From positions 7,614,105 through 7,678,104 of the forward strand of contig JALGQZ010000013.1 in assembly GCA_023105745.1 (NCBI GenBank): a stretch of DNA of 64,000 bases. Direction: 5' to 3'. Source of the stretch: Austropuccinia psidii (Eukaryota; Basidiomycota; Pucciniomycetes; Pucciniales; Sphaerophragmiaceae). Position 1 is the first letter of the stretch. The number at the start of each line of letters is the position of its first letter. Below are positions 26,793 to 40,300 of the stretch, one piece after another. Position numbers and translations under genes: made by a program. Under the pieces are notes generated by a model. That model saw only the letters and a program-made list of their open reading frames with translations. It did no database searches and was not told the DNA's origin.

Positions 26793-28595
26793 TGTAAGGT
26801 GTGGATATAAAACTTTGATTAAAAATCAAGTACTTTTCCTGTCCTCAAAGCTTGTATAAGGTACAATATGATTGAAAATGTCAAGAATAAATATTTTTGA
26901 AAGAAAAAACCCCACCTTTTCTGTTTTTAAATTTATAAGTATGAAACACTAATATTATAAATATTTATTGTTTTACCAACAATAAAAACCTATCCAAAAA
27001 TACTCTACATGAGATAGTTGAGGCTATAAAAGAAATTTCTTCAACAGAAATTTCAATTGGAGTTAATTGAGCAAAGAAATACAGGCAATTAATATGAGAA
27101 AAAAGTTTATAAAAAGCTTATTAAAGAGAAAAAAAAACAAAAGTGACCAGAGTGAATTTGGAAACAAAGTGACAAGGTTAAAAGTGATGAAAGATGCTTT
27201 AATTCACTTATGGGGTGGTTCAAGGGTAAAAATGATTATAAAAGCTACAAAGAATGATTAAAATGATTTTTTCACGTGGTAAAAAAGTTTAAAATGATTT
27301 AAGAAAGGTGGTTGGAATCTTTCATTGATTGCTTTAACAGTGTTTAAACTAATCATAAAAGATAAAGATTCTAACATAAAGAGAAAAGTGGAAAAAAAAG
27401 ACATTATTTTATAGCCACCAATTTTCTTACTACAAAAGTAAAATTTACTCTTTTAAGTGGTGAAAAAAACTCTGAAAACAGAAAAGTCAATTTTAGCATC
27501 ATTGAAACCTGGTTTGGACCAAAAAAGGGCTGGTTTTAGCCATTTTGGACCATTAAATCAGCCATTGCTATAGTAATACCTGGTTTTAAGCCTTCAAACC
27601 CCATCAGAATGTGTGTAAGAGACGTCAAAACCAGTTACTATTTTTCTATTATTTTTTTTAACTTAAGGGTAGTTTTACCCTCTTGGTAACAGTTAAAACT
27701 GCCCTGGTTAGTATCAGGACCTCATCATCAATTGAGACACAGACCCTGTGACCCGATTGCAGGCCAAAAGTGATGAAATTTTGCATGGATTTTGACATCT
27801 CACAACTTTCAGTAAGGAATTTGGTGGTCTGGTTCCCCCTCAGAGCCAAGATTCCTTTTCCCCCCTGGAATCAATCTTTCCAATTTCTTTTTTCTTTAAT
27901 TCCTCATCATGTATTATACTTGCAATTTACATATGCAATTAAATTGAGTTTTTACAGTACACAATGGTAATAGTTGATACCTCATATGTAAATTAGAGTT
28001 CACTTATTTAATCCATGCACACATTTTGACATTTCTATTGAAACTTTTTCAATTCCTCATAACCTCTAAACTATACACAACACCTTGATTTTAACACAAA
28101 AATTGATGGTTATCACCACATGTTATTTGAATCAAATGAAGGTTTTGAGTATTTTCAACTTTTGTACATAAAATACTAAAAGCTTAATTTAGGCTTATTT
28201 AGATTTGAGTTACAGAAATTTTACCCAGAGGTGACCCCACCTTATTTTTTATGAAAAATCCAATGGTGAAGTAATTTTCATATGTTCATTTAATGGATAA
28301 CAAGCTATAATAATTTCTATTTAAACTTTTTCCAAAATTATTTTAATCTTAATATTTTTGATAAAAATACATTTTTACTTAATTTTTCCAAATAAAAAAG
28401 TATTTTCAAAATTTTAAATTTCAAAGTAATTTTTATTTTCAAATTATGAAATTTTATTAATTATGTATATAAATATTATATTTATATTTTAATTTTTTAC
28501 TTTATAATATGAATAAATTTATTTTATTTATAATTGTATCATTGTTTTATTATTTGTGGTCTTTTGGGTATATAAAAATACCTCTAAAGCTCACA
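26793..28595 (-). repeat. 5' LTR of element B (family 2, 1803 bp)
   Basis: Starts TGTAAGGTGTGG and ends CTCTAAAGCTCACA, matching 17172-18979 over the whole length with scattered substitutions and small indels. Short open frames within (27067, 27658, 27770) lie in LTR sequence and are not supported as genes. Confidence 0.9.
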
Positions 28596-28963
28596 GTTGA
28601 CTTACTGAGTTTTCACTCAAAGGTGACGCCACCTAATTTTTCATGAGGAATTCATTGGTAAACTAATTATGATAGGTTTCTTTATTTTTAAAAAAGTTAG
28701 AAAAACTTTTAATAATTTTTTGCCAAAAAATATTGTCATTTTAACATTTTTGATAAAAATTCTGTTTTACTTCATTCTTCCATGTAAAAATATATCTTGA
28801 AATATTTGAATTTTAATTTGAATTTATTTTTGAATTTTGTTTATGATTCTTTTCATGTTGGTATTTTATTTTTTTATGCAAAATGAATTTTTTATTTTTA
28901 TTCAAAGCTTAATTTTGTTATTTGTGGTTTTTTGGATATATGAAAATACCTATCAGTATAACA
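28596..28963 (-). repeat. 3' LTR of element C, inner part
   Basis: Continues the C LTR after the B insertion: GAGTTTTCACTCAAAGGTGACGCC matches the corresponding block of the B LTR, and it ends TATAACA before the pyrimidine-rich tract TTCCCTCCCCCT. Confidence 0.78.
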
Positions 28964-28974
28964 TTCCCTCCCCC

Positions 28975-31846
28975 TGCAAAAATAATATTGCTGAAACTTC
29001 TGAGAAGTTTTTCAGATTCACATATATCTTTATCTGCTAACATCCATTGTCACAAGTCGGGACACCATATCTGACAAGGTATCCATTGACTTTCTTAGTC
29101 CTAAATTTCCTTTATTTGAGAGCTTTGGTACTTTTCTTAGTAACAGATGTTTCAACAGAGGCATATGATGGGGAACCTTATTACTTAAGGGGAATGTTTC
29201 AGCATCACCAGATCTGTATGGCTTTATAAAGGCTACCGGAATTGTAGGATGCTTATTACTAACCTATTAAGATAATGCTAATTCAATGAAGTTTTCCCCA
29301 TGAAGGGCTTTGGTGACAAAGGGTCCTGCAAAGGAGTCTAAGATGTTTGCATCCTTTGATTTTCTTGAAATTGGTAGTGGAAAAAAAGTACCAAGTCTCC
29401 TATCTTGAAGTCTGGAGAAGAATTTGACTTATCCCATTTTTCTATGGAATATGCAAATGACTCCTCCATGAATCTTACTGCATGCTTCTTAGATTTATCA
29501 ATAATTTCTTTCAATCTAGGTCCTGTGGGATTTATCTCAACTAAATTCCTCCCCAAAGAGTCTTGGGGTAGCCTGGGATTACATCCTTTCTATAGAATAT
29601 CAGGAAATTGATTGGTACTGGCATGATCAGATGTTTTATATGCCAGTTAGAGTGCTGGTAGAAGGGTAAATGGAGAATGTATAAATTCCTCACAATATCT
29701 GAGCTCCAAGCCATTTATAAGCTCTTCTGACCATTTCCACCAAAGTCTGGACCATCCTTTCAGATAGGCCATTAGGTTTTAGGTGGTAAGCCTTAGAGAA
29801 GGTTATTTTTGTCCCAAATAGTTAGTGAAGTATTTCCCATAGTGCTGAGATAAATTTGGCATCTCTGTCACTAATAATTTCTGTGAATATGCCAGTCCCT
29901 GATACTTCTTTATTCAATATTAAAAGAGCTGTATCTATGGCTGTATCATCTTTGTTACATGGTAAAAAGATTAGAGTTTTGCTAATCCTGTCAAAAATGA
30001 CTAGGCAGACATTATAGCTTTCATCACCTCCTGGTAGTTGACCAGTTACCCAATCACGGTGAAATATTTCTCAATGTCTCATCATTTCTTTCATATTGAA
30101 CATATTTCCAAGTCTCTTTCCAGTGAATTTATTTGCCTTTCAACATCTGTCACAGGTTTTTCAGTATTCTTCAACATCCTTTGGCCACATTGGCTACCAT
30201 ATGCAGGTCTTAATTTTTTCTCTTCTTCTATTCTTTGATAGATTTCCTTAGAAGGGGTTTTCATGGCAATATTTCAATAAAAGATTGATTAAGAATCTGT
30301 CAACAACTGTCATGAAACATGCCTGTTTTTTCCTATGGTATATTATGCCATCAAGCAAATGAAACTTTTCTTAACCATATGTCTTTTTCCATATTGAATC
30401 CAAGGAATTTATCATGGAGTTATCTTTAGAATATTTAGCAAGTAATTGGCATAGGATTATACAGTTCTGGGTTTTAGTATAGCTTCTCCTTAATTCTTCA
30501 AAGAAGGTAGTGTTTAGCTCTATAACACTGATTCCTTCTATTAAGATTTGTGGAAAAACTTCTTCTGGAAAAAATCAGGATTTGAAATATCATTTGTTAA
30601 TGTAAATATACTTAGTCCATTTGCATTTTTGTTAATATTCCCATATTTATGTACAATGGTCATATTGCCGCTATATTCCTGTATGGCTATATGAAATCTG
30701 AGAATATATCTGTTGGGTTTTTTTGAGTTAGGAAGTGATTTCAGAGTGATAAAATATTTTATAACTTCAAAAAAAAATCCTTCAGGTAAAGAATTGAGTT
30801 TTTATGTAGCCCAAACAGTACATGAAAATCCGATTTGACTTGCTCCATATATGGCTTCAGCTGGTTTTATTTTCCTAGATATAAAAAATGTGGGTCCTTT
30901 AATAGGCTGTTAATTAAGAATTTGGAGTTCATAAATTGAATCTCCTAGACCATCATCTGATGCATCAATGTAATACTTAAACAGCAGTTTAAAATATGGG
31001 ATCAGTAGAAGTGGAGCAGTTGTTGAGGCTTTGACTCTATCAACAGTAATTTAAAGTACTGTATACTTGTCACAAATCTTATGTAGAGTTCTTTCTATTG
31101 ATTAAAAATCTTTAATATGCTTCCTGTAGTATTCTTCAAACACTAGGAATAACAGTATTTCCTTTTGTTATGAGGCATAGGATTTAAAAGGACTGCTGCA
31201 GCTGTATTTTTGTCTATTAAAAGGGATAGACCAGATACCACATGTCTGACGGCTTTGTGTTCTCTGAATCCAAAATTAAATTCATTCAAAAAATCTTCAT
31301 ACTCACTCATTAAAACTTTCCTGACAAACTCCAAATAATCTATACATATGTTCTTCCCAAGTCTTGAAGCAATTAATAATGTAATCAATATAACTTGTTA
31401 GCCATCCTTCTGAACGCTTTTCAGGATATATTTTATCAATCATTCTTTGGAAGTGTGAAGGTGAATTTTTGATACAAAAAGACATCCTCAAGGATTAATA
31501 CACTTCAAAATGGAAAATAATCCTCAAATATTTCCTTGCTCTTAGTGTTACTATATTGTTGTGAAATCCCTTCAAGGAATCCATAGTGATGATGTAAACT
31601 GCTTGAGATATTTGAGTTAGGGAAATTTGAATTTTTGGTATGGTATACCTGTCTGGGAAAGTGTAAGTATTCAAAGATCTAAAAGCTCCAACCATTTTGG
31701 ATTTACCATTATGCCATGAAAATAAGGGAGGTGTAGTTACTTCTACCTCTTCATTATGGCCAAATGTTTGTATTACACCAAGGTCTCAGAGCTGTTTAAT
31801 GTGGAAGTCAGGCGCATCCTTTTTCTTTGGGCTTTCTGGGTATGCA
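28975..31846 (-). pseudogene. pol remnant of element C, 3' portion (integrase to RT)
   Basis: Tracks the pol of B almost block for block: chromodomain-like and integrase tail (29000-29556, with FKIGDLVLFF), integrase core and zinc domain (29650-30400), RNase H (30560-31100), RT with a FGFREHKAVRHVVSGLS connection (31143-31388), SHFQRMIDKIYPE and SYIDYIINC (31303-31491). The RT catalytic box therefore reads YIDY instead of YIDD. Many frames are shorter than 80 residues. The sequence is cut at 31846 by a solo LTR and resumes at 34009. Confidence 0.8.
31842..31846. repeat. Target-site duplication ATGCA of the solo LTR
   Basis: A perfect copy of ATGCA also follows the LTR at 34009-34013. Confidence 0.85.
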
Positions 31847-34008
31847 TGAAAGGTTTGTCTATGAAACTCTTGATAATAGTAACAATATCAAGAGTACTAT
31901 GACTTTCCTCAGTAGAAAAATATAATATAATAAAATATTATAACCACAAATTTAAATATAATTATCAACAATAATTATATAAACATAATAAATATGATTA
32001 TTATTATGAAATATAATAAAAAAACACAATAATTATACTGAATTATAATTATTCTATTATTCTTATAGTCACTAACAACTATAACAATAAGAAGTGTAAA
32101 GCTCTTAATGAGACAATTACACATGGAAAATATAAATATTTAACCACTTATAAATGATATAAATATTATTTTTAAAAGAATTAAAACACACACTGTGCAG
32201 AAATAATTCTTATAGAAAAATTCCATATAAAAAACTAATAATAGATAAAAAAGATATAGAATTCTAGAGAAAACTTACTTATAATACTTATTTAATACAA
32301 CAAGTCAAACAACAACAGTTGTTATATTAAATAATAACTATAAGTTAAAAAGAGGCCAAAAATTAATATTTTAAAAGATAAAACAATTTTTTATAATAAA
32401 AAATATGATTAAAGAGTTTTGAGAGGAATTTATGGATTTTAAAAGATATTTTAAAGACAATAATTTTATAAAATAAAATAAATTATAGATGATTACAAAA
32501 ATAATCTAATTTCTATGATTTAAATTCTTTAATTTAAGATTTATAAATAAGGAAAATGCTTAAGAAATATTTTAATAATAAGATTTTATATATAATACAG
32601 CTTTACCTGTTTAAATGTCTAATATAATTGGATTGATAATGATAATGGAAAAAAACAGTGATGAAAAGACTCTTTTTATTTCTACAGAGCAACTCTCATG
32701 ATTCATAATGAATATAGAGGGTGTGCTCAGGTCAAAATTGAAAAGCCATGCTTAAAAATAAAGTTCTTAGCTTAAGGCAACTTATTCTTAATTCCAATTT
32801 AAAGTTACCAGTGTTATTCGTAACTCCAAGTAGCTTTAATCCTCATTTAAACCAATAATTTCAAGTTTTAATATAGAATAAATTTCTTTATATAAACGTT
32901 CATCACATGAACAACTTAAAAATAGAGTTTCAAGCAGGAATTTCTTAAAATGAATTTTTAATTCATTTTTAAAGAAATTATAATTTTCTTTGAGCTTAAT
33001 TAAAAGAGTAAATTTCCAGGCTAATTACCCAGGAAATTTATTTAAAAAAGATATTTAAAATTTGATTTATACATAGATAATATTAAATTGGAAGCTTTGT
33101 GAAATTTTCAAGCAAATCCATTAAGAATTGGACTTTTAATGAATTTTTGAAGTTATTACTCTTTTTCCACATAATATAGCAATACATACTAAACCTTAAC
33201 TTTTGATAAGGTTTTAATGCTTGTAAACTTGAAGGTTTAAGCTTAATTAAGCTTTTACAGTTCTTAAAACCCTAATTTCAAGCCTTCATATTGGGATCTA
33301 CCCTGTGGCAGCTTGAAATCCCTGTTTAATTTGGGATAAAACCGGTTTAAACTTTAAGGTCGGATCAAAGTCTAATATTGAAGTTTAAATAAGGTTTCAA
33401 ATCCTCCAATACAGGTGGACAACTTTAATTTAATCCTTACAGATCCAAAAAGTTGGGTACCCCAGCTCTATGTGGTCTTTTTCCTTTGTCCCACCTTTTT
33501 GCATGGATTTTGCCCTTTTATTTATTTAAAGCCATAATATGGCCTTCATCCCTTTTAAATTGAGCACACGCAAGATTTACATCCTGTATGGAAAATCCTT
33601 AGCCAATTCAGTAAATATACACAACACCTCAATTTTAACTACAATTTTGGTAAGTTTTAATTTATCTTATGCAACCTTAAATTTAAGGTCATTTAAGCTT
33701 AAATTTAACAATTTTAAAAAAATGTTAAAAAAGTCATATTAGTACTGTGAGATTCTTAAATCTTCCAATAACATAAGAAATAAGTTTTTTTGGGTATAAC
33801 AGCCTGTGAGTGTACCCTAGGTTATTTTTGGTGTAGAATCCAAAAATGACATAATATTTATAGCTTTGTTTATCCAAAAAAGGCTATACTTATTTTTTGT
33901 TATTTTTTATTTTAAATTCCATTAAAAAGTCTGTTAAAGACAAATTTAACTCTGTATAAATTCATTTGTGGCCTTATGGGTATGTTATACATACCTCACA
34001 GGCTCACA
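31847..34008 (-). repeat. Solo LTR, family 1, inside pol of C (2162 bp)
   Basis: Starts TGAAAGGTTTGTC and ends CTCACAGGCTCACA, co-linear with the 5' LTR of element A. The pol sequence of C is continuous across it once one ATGCA copy is removed. No supported gene lies inside. Confidence 0.94.
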
Positions 34009-34930
34009 ATGCAGGCCTTTGTAAACATTCTGGATAAGGTCTCAAAATTTAAAATAATCTCAATTTTGTGACCAATAATTGTACCCAATGGTCCTTTATA
34101 TGATGAAAATGCTTTTTTGTGATAATATAAAAGGGCAGAGAGTTCATTTTATTGTATTTCAGTAACATGAATACTGACTTTAGCTGCATTCATTTGCTCC
34201 CATTTAAACTTCTCTAGATCAAAGGTGACTGGTGATAATTTCTTTACTGTAATTTGCCTTTTAAAATCTAAAAAGGGAAATTTATTACATTTATGGTCAC
34301 CAGTAGTAAATCTCCTGTCTTTTTTGTTATGTAACTACATGCCATACATAATTAGCTTAACATTTACCAATACTAAGTGGGTACTAGAAAAGTTCTCCAG
34401 AACAACAAATACAACAGTTATTCTCAAATTTCTATTGATATTTGAAAATATTACAGTGGTCTAAGATATTCCCAAGGGTTACATTGAGTTTCTTGCACTA
34501 TTGAAACTTATATCATCAATTGGTAATAGTTTATCTTCAAAATTGGGCACACAAATATTAAGAAGAAAATTTCCAACACATCAAAAAAAAGCTCCTGGGT
34601 AAAGTAGAATTTTAGTGGGGCTTTTATCAATCACCACTTCTGTCATACCGGAATTTCCAGCTGTATAGACTTTCCCTCTGTTTGGTTTGGTTTTCATAAG
34701 TTGTTATTCCTGAATTTTTAATGAGTAAAGCTGACTATTCCTTAACTGTGGTAAGTGGGAATAACATTCCAGGATGTCCAATGTTAAATTGATAATTTTT
34801 ATAGCTTTTGAAGCTTCAGAAAATATTGATTATTTATCAGCTGAATTTTTCTCTTTCATATCCTCTTTTTCAAAATCAAGTTCCTTTTCATTGTTGATTT
34901 CATTGATTTTCCCTCTTTTTATACATTGAT
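34009..34930 (-). pseudogene. pol/gag junction remnant of element C (protease region)
   Basis: Aligned with B 21905-22830: pre-RT linker, protease region and the stretch leading to the Gag zinc knuckle. It is heavily interrupted by stops, with no minus-strand open frame over 60 residues. Element D interrupts it just after 34930 in what would be the zinc knuckle. Confidence 0.68.
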
Positions 34931-36366
34931 TGTCAGGTTGAGTCTATGTAGAAGTAGTAATCAGGTTATTTACAGCTTTAACTGTGACTGTGACACGTGA
35001 TAAAAGATTTAAAATAAAGGTATTTATAGAGAATAAGGATTCAAAATAAGATTTAAAGGGCTTTACTATTATAAAATAGTGGTGGTGAGCGCTGTTGGAA
35101 GCCCTGGGTGCAGTTTTACCTCTTGGATGACAATAATAAAGACTACAATAATTAAGATTATAATTATACCTGGTTATTTTCCAGGAGTATAACTGTTTTT
35201 GACAGTTGTACTACGTACCAATTTGAGAGCAGGATGTGGAAAGGTTTTCTGGCTGTGAAAAGCCCTCTTTTTATCCTGGCATGGGGTGGAAAGGCTACTA
35301 GACCTTTCCACGTAGAAGAAGTGAGGATTTTTCACTCTCTAAGACAGGCTTTTGGTTTGCAAAAGGCCTGTATAGCCTGTATTGGGCTCAGATGTGGTTT
35401 TGAAGCCACATCTTGGCAGTTTTCACCAATACAGGGTGAAAACTTTCATCTGGGGACCACATAGCCTTTTTCTGATGTGTATGACGCGTAGAATGCTTTA
35501 CAGAAACTGTATAGGACCCCAGTATTGACTGACTTATGAGTTATTGAGGTATAAACATGCTTCTTTGTCTGTTTGACACCTCATAATCATGGTTATGGGA
35601 TATTATCCCATGGTAAGGCTGTATTAGCCAGACTGTGGGATTTTGACCTTAAAACAGCCATAACCTTGTCAGTTCTTGGAATATCAACCTCAAAACTGGT
35701 TCAGTGTGTAGCCCTGAATGTGTTCTACACAATGGTACCTAATTTTATATGGCTATCATCAAATATGGCAAAGGTATCCGATGTACAAGATATTTTATAC
35801 ATATGTGTGTTTTAGGCAAAAGCTGTATTGGGCTTGTTTTCCCCATACCTTTTGTTCTAGTTGAGATTTGAGGAAATGGATGACACCATCAGATAGCCCT
35901 GATTGTGCTTGTTCCAAAAATACACCACTATAGGTGTCTCACACAGAAACTGTAGAAGTTAGATGAGAGGTGAATGTTTTTTTCACCTTTATTTGGCCTG
36001 AATTTGACCATAACTTCTGTAATACTGGTGCCAGCTCAGTTTGGTTGGTACCATTGGATAGCCCTGGCTTAGAGCTTCATCATGCATACCCATTTGATTG
36101 GGTTAGTCCTCTTACTCTGGATTTCAGATGAGAGGTGAAAATTAAGGTTTATGCTCAGCAAAAGCTTTGAGCAGGAATAACTTTGTTAGTCTTGGTCCTA
36201 TGATGATGGACTTGTATATTTGGAAAGGGGTGAGTTTCCTCTTTCTTTTGATACCTTTTGAGCTGATTTGGCTCAGATCCATGTTTTGGTGGTATCTTGG
36301 CTATACCATTGGTTTATGGTATTTGGCTGTCATGCTTGTGCTCTGGTTTTGAGTCACAGGCTGACA
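34931..36366 (-). repeat. 3' LTR of element D (family 3, 1436 bp)
   Basis: Starts TGTCAGGTTGAG and ends GTCACAGGCTGACA; the following TACCCTCCCTCT (36367-36378) is the polypurine tract on the minus strand. The short plus-strand frames at 35234, 35573 and 36167 are inside the LTR and also sit in repeated sequence elsewhere; they are not supported as genes. Confidence 0.92.
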
Positions 36367-36394
36367 TACCCTCCCTCTAAAAAAGGCTCATTAT

Positions 36395-39300
36395 TGATGA
36401 GACTTTTCAATCCTCCTAGAGGCTCTGAATCTCCTTAAATGAAGGTTCCCATCTGGTATGGCATCTTCTGCCAATCATTTGTTCTTATCAGCTGTTTGGT
36501 TCTTGAATCTGACTAAGTATTGTCTTTGATCCTTCCCATTAAGTCTGATCTTCCTGGCCCTGATGATTTTACTCACAGGTCGAGGAGAATCCTCCACTTC
36601 CACTATCTCTGGTGGTGTGGGGTTCCTCCTCCTGGAGTGGAATTTGTCCCCCTCTGTTTGGAAGTATGGTTTGACCAAACTTACTGGGAAGACTGGGTGC
36701 TTCCTGGAAAATTCCTCTGTAAGTTTGACTTCCACTGCATTCTTTCCTATCAATTTAATGATAGTGAAGGGCCCTACAAAGGAGTCTCTCATCTTCTTGG
36801 GTCCTTTAATATTATTAAAGCTTAGTGTAGACACTAGCATCTGGTCCCCTTCATTAAAGTCAGGTTCCATGTGTGTCTTGTCCCAGCTCTGCTTATTATA
36901 TTCTTTTTCCTCAGCTATGCATTTGGCAGAAGTGTCAAAAGCTCTCTTCCACATTTCATGGAAGTCCTTGGCTGTGGGGTGGATGGGCAGAAGATTCTTC
37001 TTCAAGTGATCCACAGGCAAAAGGGGATTCCACCCTTTCTCTACCAGTGCAGGTATTTTTCCTGTGGTAGAGTGCTTACTTGTATTATAAGCCAGTTGGA
37101 CAGCAGGTAGAAGGGTAACCCAGTCATGGGTGTATCCCTCATGGTCCTTGTATTCCATTCCATACGCACAGAACCTTCTAAGGATGTCCTCCATTGTCTG
37201 GATCATCCTTTCAGCTAGGCCATCTGTTTTTGGATGGTAAGATGTGGAAAATGCAATCTTGGTGCTAAGAATTTCATACAAGTTGGTCCAAAATTCAGAT
37301 TTGAATTTTGGGTCCCTATCACTAATGATGATTTTAGGGACTCCACAGGTAGATATGATGTTATTTCAGAAAAACAGAGCAGTTTCCATGGCTGTGTCCT
37401 CTTTATGGCATGGTAGACACCTCATACTCTTGCTGAACCTATCAACTATGATTAAGTAGGCATTTTAGTTTTCTTTGCCTCCTGGGACAAGTCTTGTGAC
37501 CCAGTACATATTGATGGTTTCCCATGGGTGTTTGGGTTCCTCTATATGTTGAAGTAACCCATACTTCTTCCCATGTTTCCTATTTGCCTTTTGGCATCTC
37601 TCACAAGTGTTGATGTATTCACCCAACTGTTGTTCCCACTTGGGCCACCAAGCTGTGCTTTCTACCCTCTCTTTTGTCCTGTCCTCACTCATGTGTCCCA
37701 TATAAGGGCAGTCATGGCATTCATACAGGATCAGGGAAATGTGGTCTTTGTCTACCACTGTGAATTCACTTTTGTGCTTCTCTCTGTGGTAAAGCAGGCC
37801 ATCTACAAGGAAGAACTTGTTATCCTTATAGGCCGTCAACCAGGGTTCTTCCAGCTGGGATTTGAGTTCTGGACTCCTGTATTTTTGTTGAAGGAGTTGT
37901 ATTAATGTGCCACACTGTTTGTATTTGGCATAAGACTTCAGCACTGCACTGAAACATTCACTGTGCAGTTCTGAGGAGCTTATTCCCAGTAAGGGAGTTT
38001 CTGTTCCTTCTGAATAAGTGTTTCCACTGTCAAGGGTACCACTTCCTGGTGCCCATTCAGATAATCTGAAATTCTTCCTGCTATCTATTCCCATGAAATG
38101 GATAGGGATCTTGGCTGAAACTTCAGGGTCATAAGCTGGATTGCTCCTGACATTATCCAGTGTCCATCTGAATTGGTATGACTTTTAACTTCTTTGTATA
38201 TGATGGTCATATTCCCTCTATACTCCTGGATGGCTATTTGCCATCTCAGCATGTGTCTATTTCTAGTCTTCATTTTCAGTAAAGACTTCAAGGCTGTGCA
38301 GTCTGTGTAGACTTCAAAGACTGCACCCTTTAGATAATAATGGAGTTTTTCCAGAGCCCAGACTAGACATAGACATTCAGTCTGGGTGGCCCCATACCTG
38401 GCTTCTGAATCTTTCAGTTGCCTAGAGATGTAAAATATTACTCCCTCTCTTGGTTCACCATCTACAATTTGTCTTTGGTGAAGGGCTGCTCCTAAGCCTT
38501 GGCTATATGCTGCATCTATGTATAACTTGAATGGTAGTCCAAAGTCAGGTAAGATGAAAACAGGTGCAATTGTGAGTTCATATTTGATCCTCTCATATGA
38601 ATCCCTCCTTTCCTTTGTAATTTCAAAAACTACATCTTTTGAAAATAGCTTGTATAAACTACTATTTATGTGGGCAACATTCTTGATGTGGTTTCTATAG
38701 TAGCTAGCAAACCCCAGGAAATATTGCATATCTTTGATGATCTTTGGTACTGGATTTTGCAGTACTGCTGCCACTTTATTCTGCTCAATTGCCAGACTAA
38801 GAACTGAGACTTTATGTCCTAGAGCTAGTAGCTCTTGTTGGCCAAAATTACACTTTTTCAGTGAAATTTTCAAATTGACGGGTGTAAATTTACTTAGCAC
38901 TGTGTCTATGTATTGTACATAGTATTCCCATGTCTCTGAGTATATAATGATATCATCAATATATACCACCATCCAGCCTTCTCATATTTCTTCTTGAAAT
39001 ATTGTGTCCATCATCCTTTGGAAGTGCGCTGGTGCATTTTTGATTCCAAATGGCATCCTGGTATACTCATATATGCCCATATGACATATTATTCTGAGCA
39101 ATTTCATGGGGTTTTGGTTTAACTCCATTTTGGTGGAAGCCTTTCATACAATCCATTTTGGTTATGTATTTGGCTTTTTCCAGTTTATCCAAGGCATGAG
39201 GTATCCTAGGTATAGGGTACCTGTCTGCTTTTGTGTAGTTGTTTAGAGCTCTGAAGTCTCCACACAGTCTAGACTTGCCATCATGCCAGCTGATTAGGAC

Positions 39301-40300
39301 AGGAGTGGTTATTTCCACTATTTCATTATGTCCAATCTTTCTGATGACATCCATGTCCAGGAGTTCATTGATATGTTTTTCAATTCCTTTCCTGGTTTCC
39401 AGACTTGCTGGATAAGGAGGTCTCCTGAGCATGTGTGGATAAGATCTTTCCACATCCATATATAGTTCTATATCATGGCCTTTTATCTTTCCTAGTGGTT
39501 CTTCACCAATCGAAAATGCTGGTCTGTTCTTCCTCAGCATCTTCAGTAAACTTAGTTTTTGTTTACTGATGAGGGTAGTGCTAAACTGGCCCTCTCTGAA
39601 TTCATTCAGTAGCTACTCCAGTGGATCATGGGTAGAGATTTGGTATATATCAAGTGCAAATTTCTTCTCCTTGTTGGTACCAATGGTAATGTGCCTGTTT
39701 TTACTATTGTAAATATCTATGCCATACATCCTTTGGTAATCTGTTCCTAGTAAGAATCCTTGGATGTAGGCATCATCAAGCACTACAAACTCTGGGTTTG
39801 GTCTGATATTACCCTTCCTGTGGGGTAGAGTTATCTCTTTCATAATTGTCTCAATAGAAGTAATCTTCCCTGAAGCACTTTTGAAGTTCTTTGCCTTGGT
39901 GGGCAAGAGCTGCTTTTCCCAATTTGGGAAGTGGTTATCCAGATAGCTTCTGGCCACTATGGAGCAGTGTGCCCCACTTTCAATGATAAGTGGATCTTGA
40001 TCATTGTCAATACAGACAGTCACCTTTGTGGCTTTTCCATGTATATATTCCATCCCTTTGGTTGGTGTAACCAGGAATGTTTGTGCATCTTGTGTATGTT
40101 TGCACAAGTTTTTGTTGGCAGTGTCCTGTGGCATCCCTGCTTCCAGCTTTATGTCCTGAATTTCTAGTGGGGTTTCCTCTTGGTATTCCACTAGAAATTC
40201 TTCTCTCGGGTCTTGGTCATCATCAGATGGTTCTCTGATGGCATCACCCATGGAGTCTGATTCAGAATCCTCTGTTGGGGATTCCTCCTCTGGGACTTTC
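36395..40300 (-). pseudogene. pol of element D, nearly complete but disabled
   Basis: Protease site near 39980 reads IIESGAH, so the catalytic Asp is Glu. RT: SRLCGDFRALNNYT (39067-39540), frameshift at about 39060-39120, stop at 38982-38984, then VYIDDIIIY intact. RNase H (38130-38640) keeps all four acidic residues, in LYIDAA, TQTECL, YTDCTAL and NSDG. The integrase zinc domain (about 37560-37840) has HREKH, CHDCPYMGH and CERC. In the integrase core the first catalytic Asp is Tyr (INMYWVTRL, about 37500), while the second (IISDRDPKF) and the Glu (DGLAERMI) remain. The C-terminal 268-residue frame (36475-37281) has [15 protein letters not shown], a [14 protein letters not shown] block and a chromodomain-like RQYLVRFKN. 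Stops at about 37467 and 39612 also break it. Confidence 0.92.

Larger units (their letters stand above)
17172..28595 (-). mobile_element. Element B: Ty3/gypsy retrotransposon inside the 3' LTR of C
   Basis: 3' LTR 17172-18979, pol and gag 18980-24876, leader to 26792 with a solo LTR inside, 5' LTR 26793-28595. The 5-bp flanks are GTTCA (17167-17171) and GTTGA (28596-28600), a duplication with one mismatch. Polypurine tract and primer-binding-site motifs are in the expected places. The two LTRs differ at many positions by eye, so the insertion is not recent. It shares its lineage with C, into which it jumped. Confidence 0.88.

Noticed and set aside
36520..37110. Plus-strand open frames opposite the D integrase tail
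   Set aside because: They are antisense to a clear pol frame, have no domain, and overlap each other in different frames.
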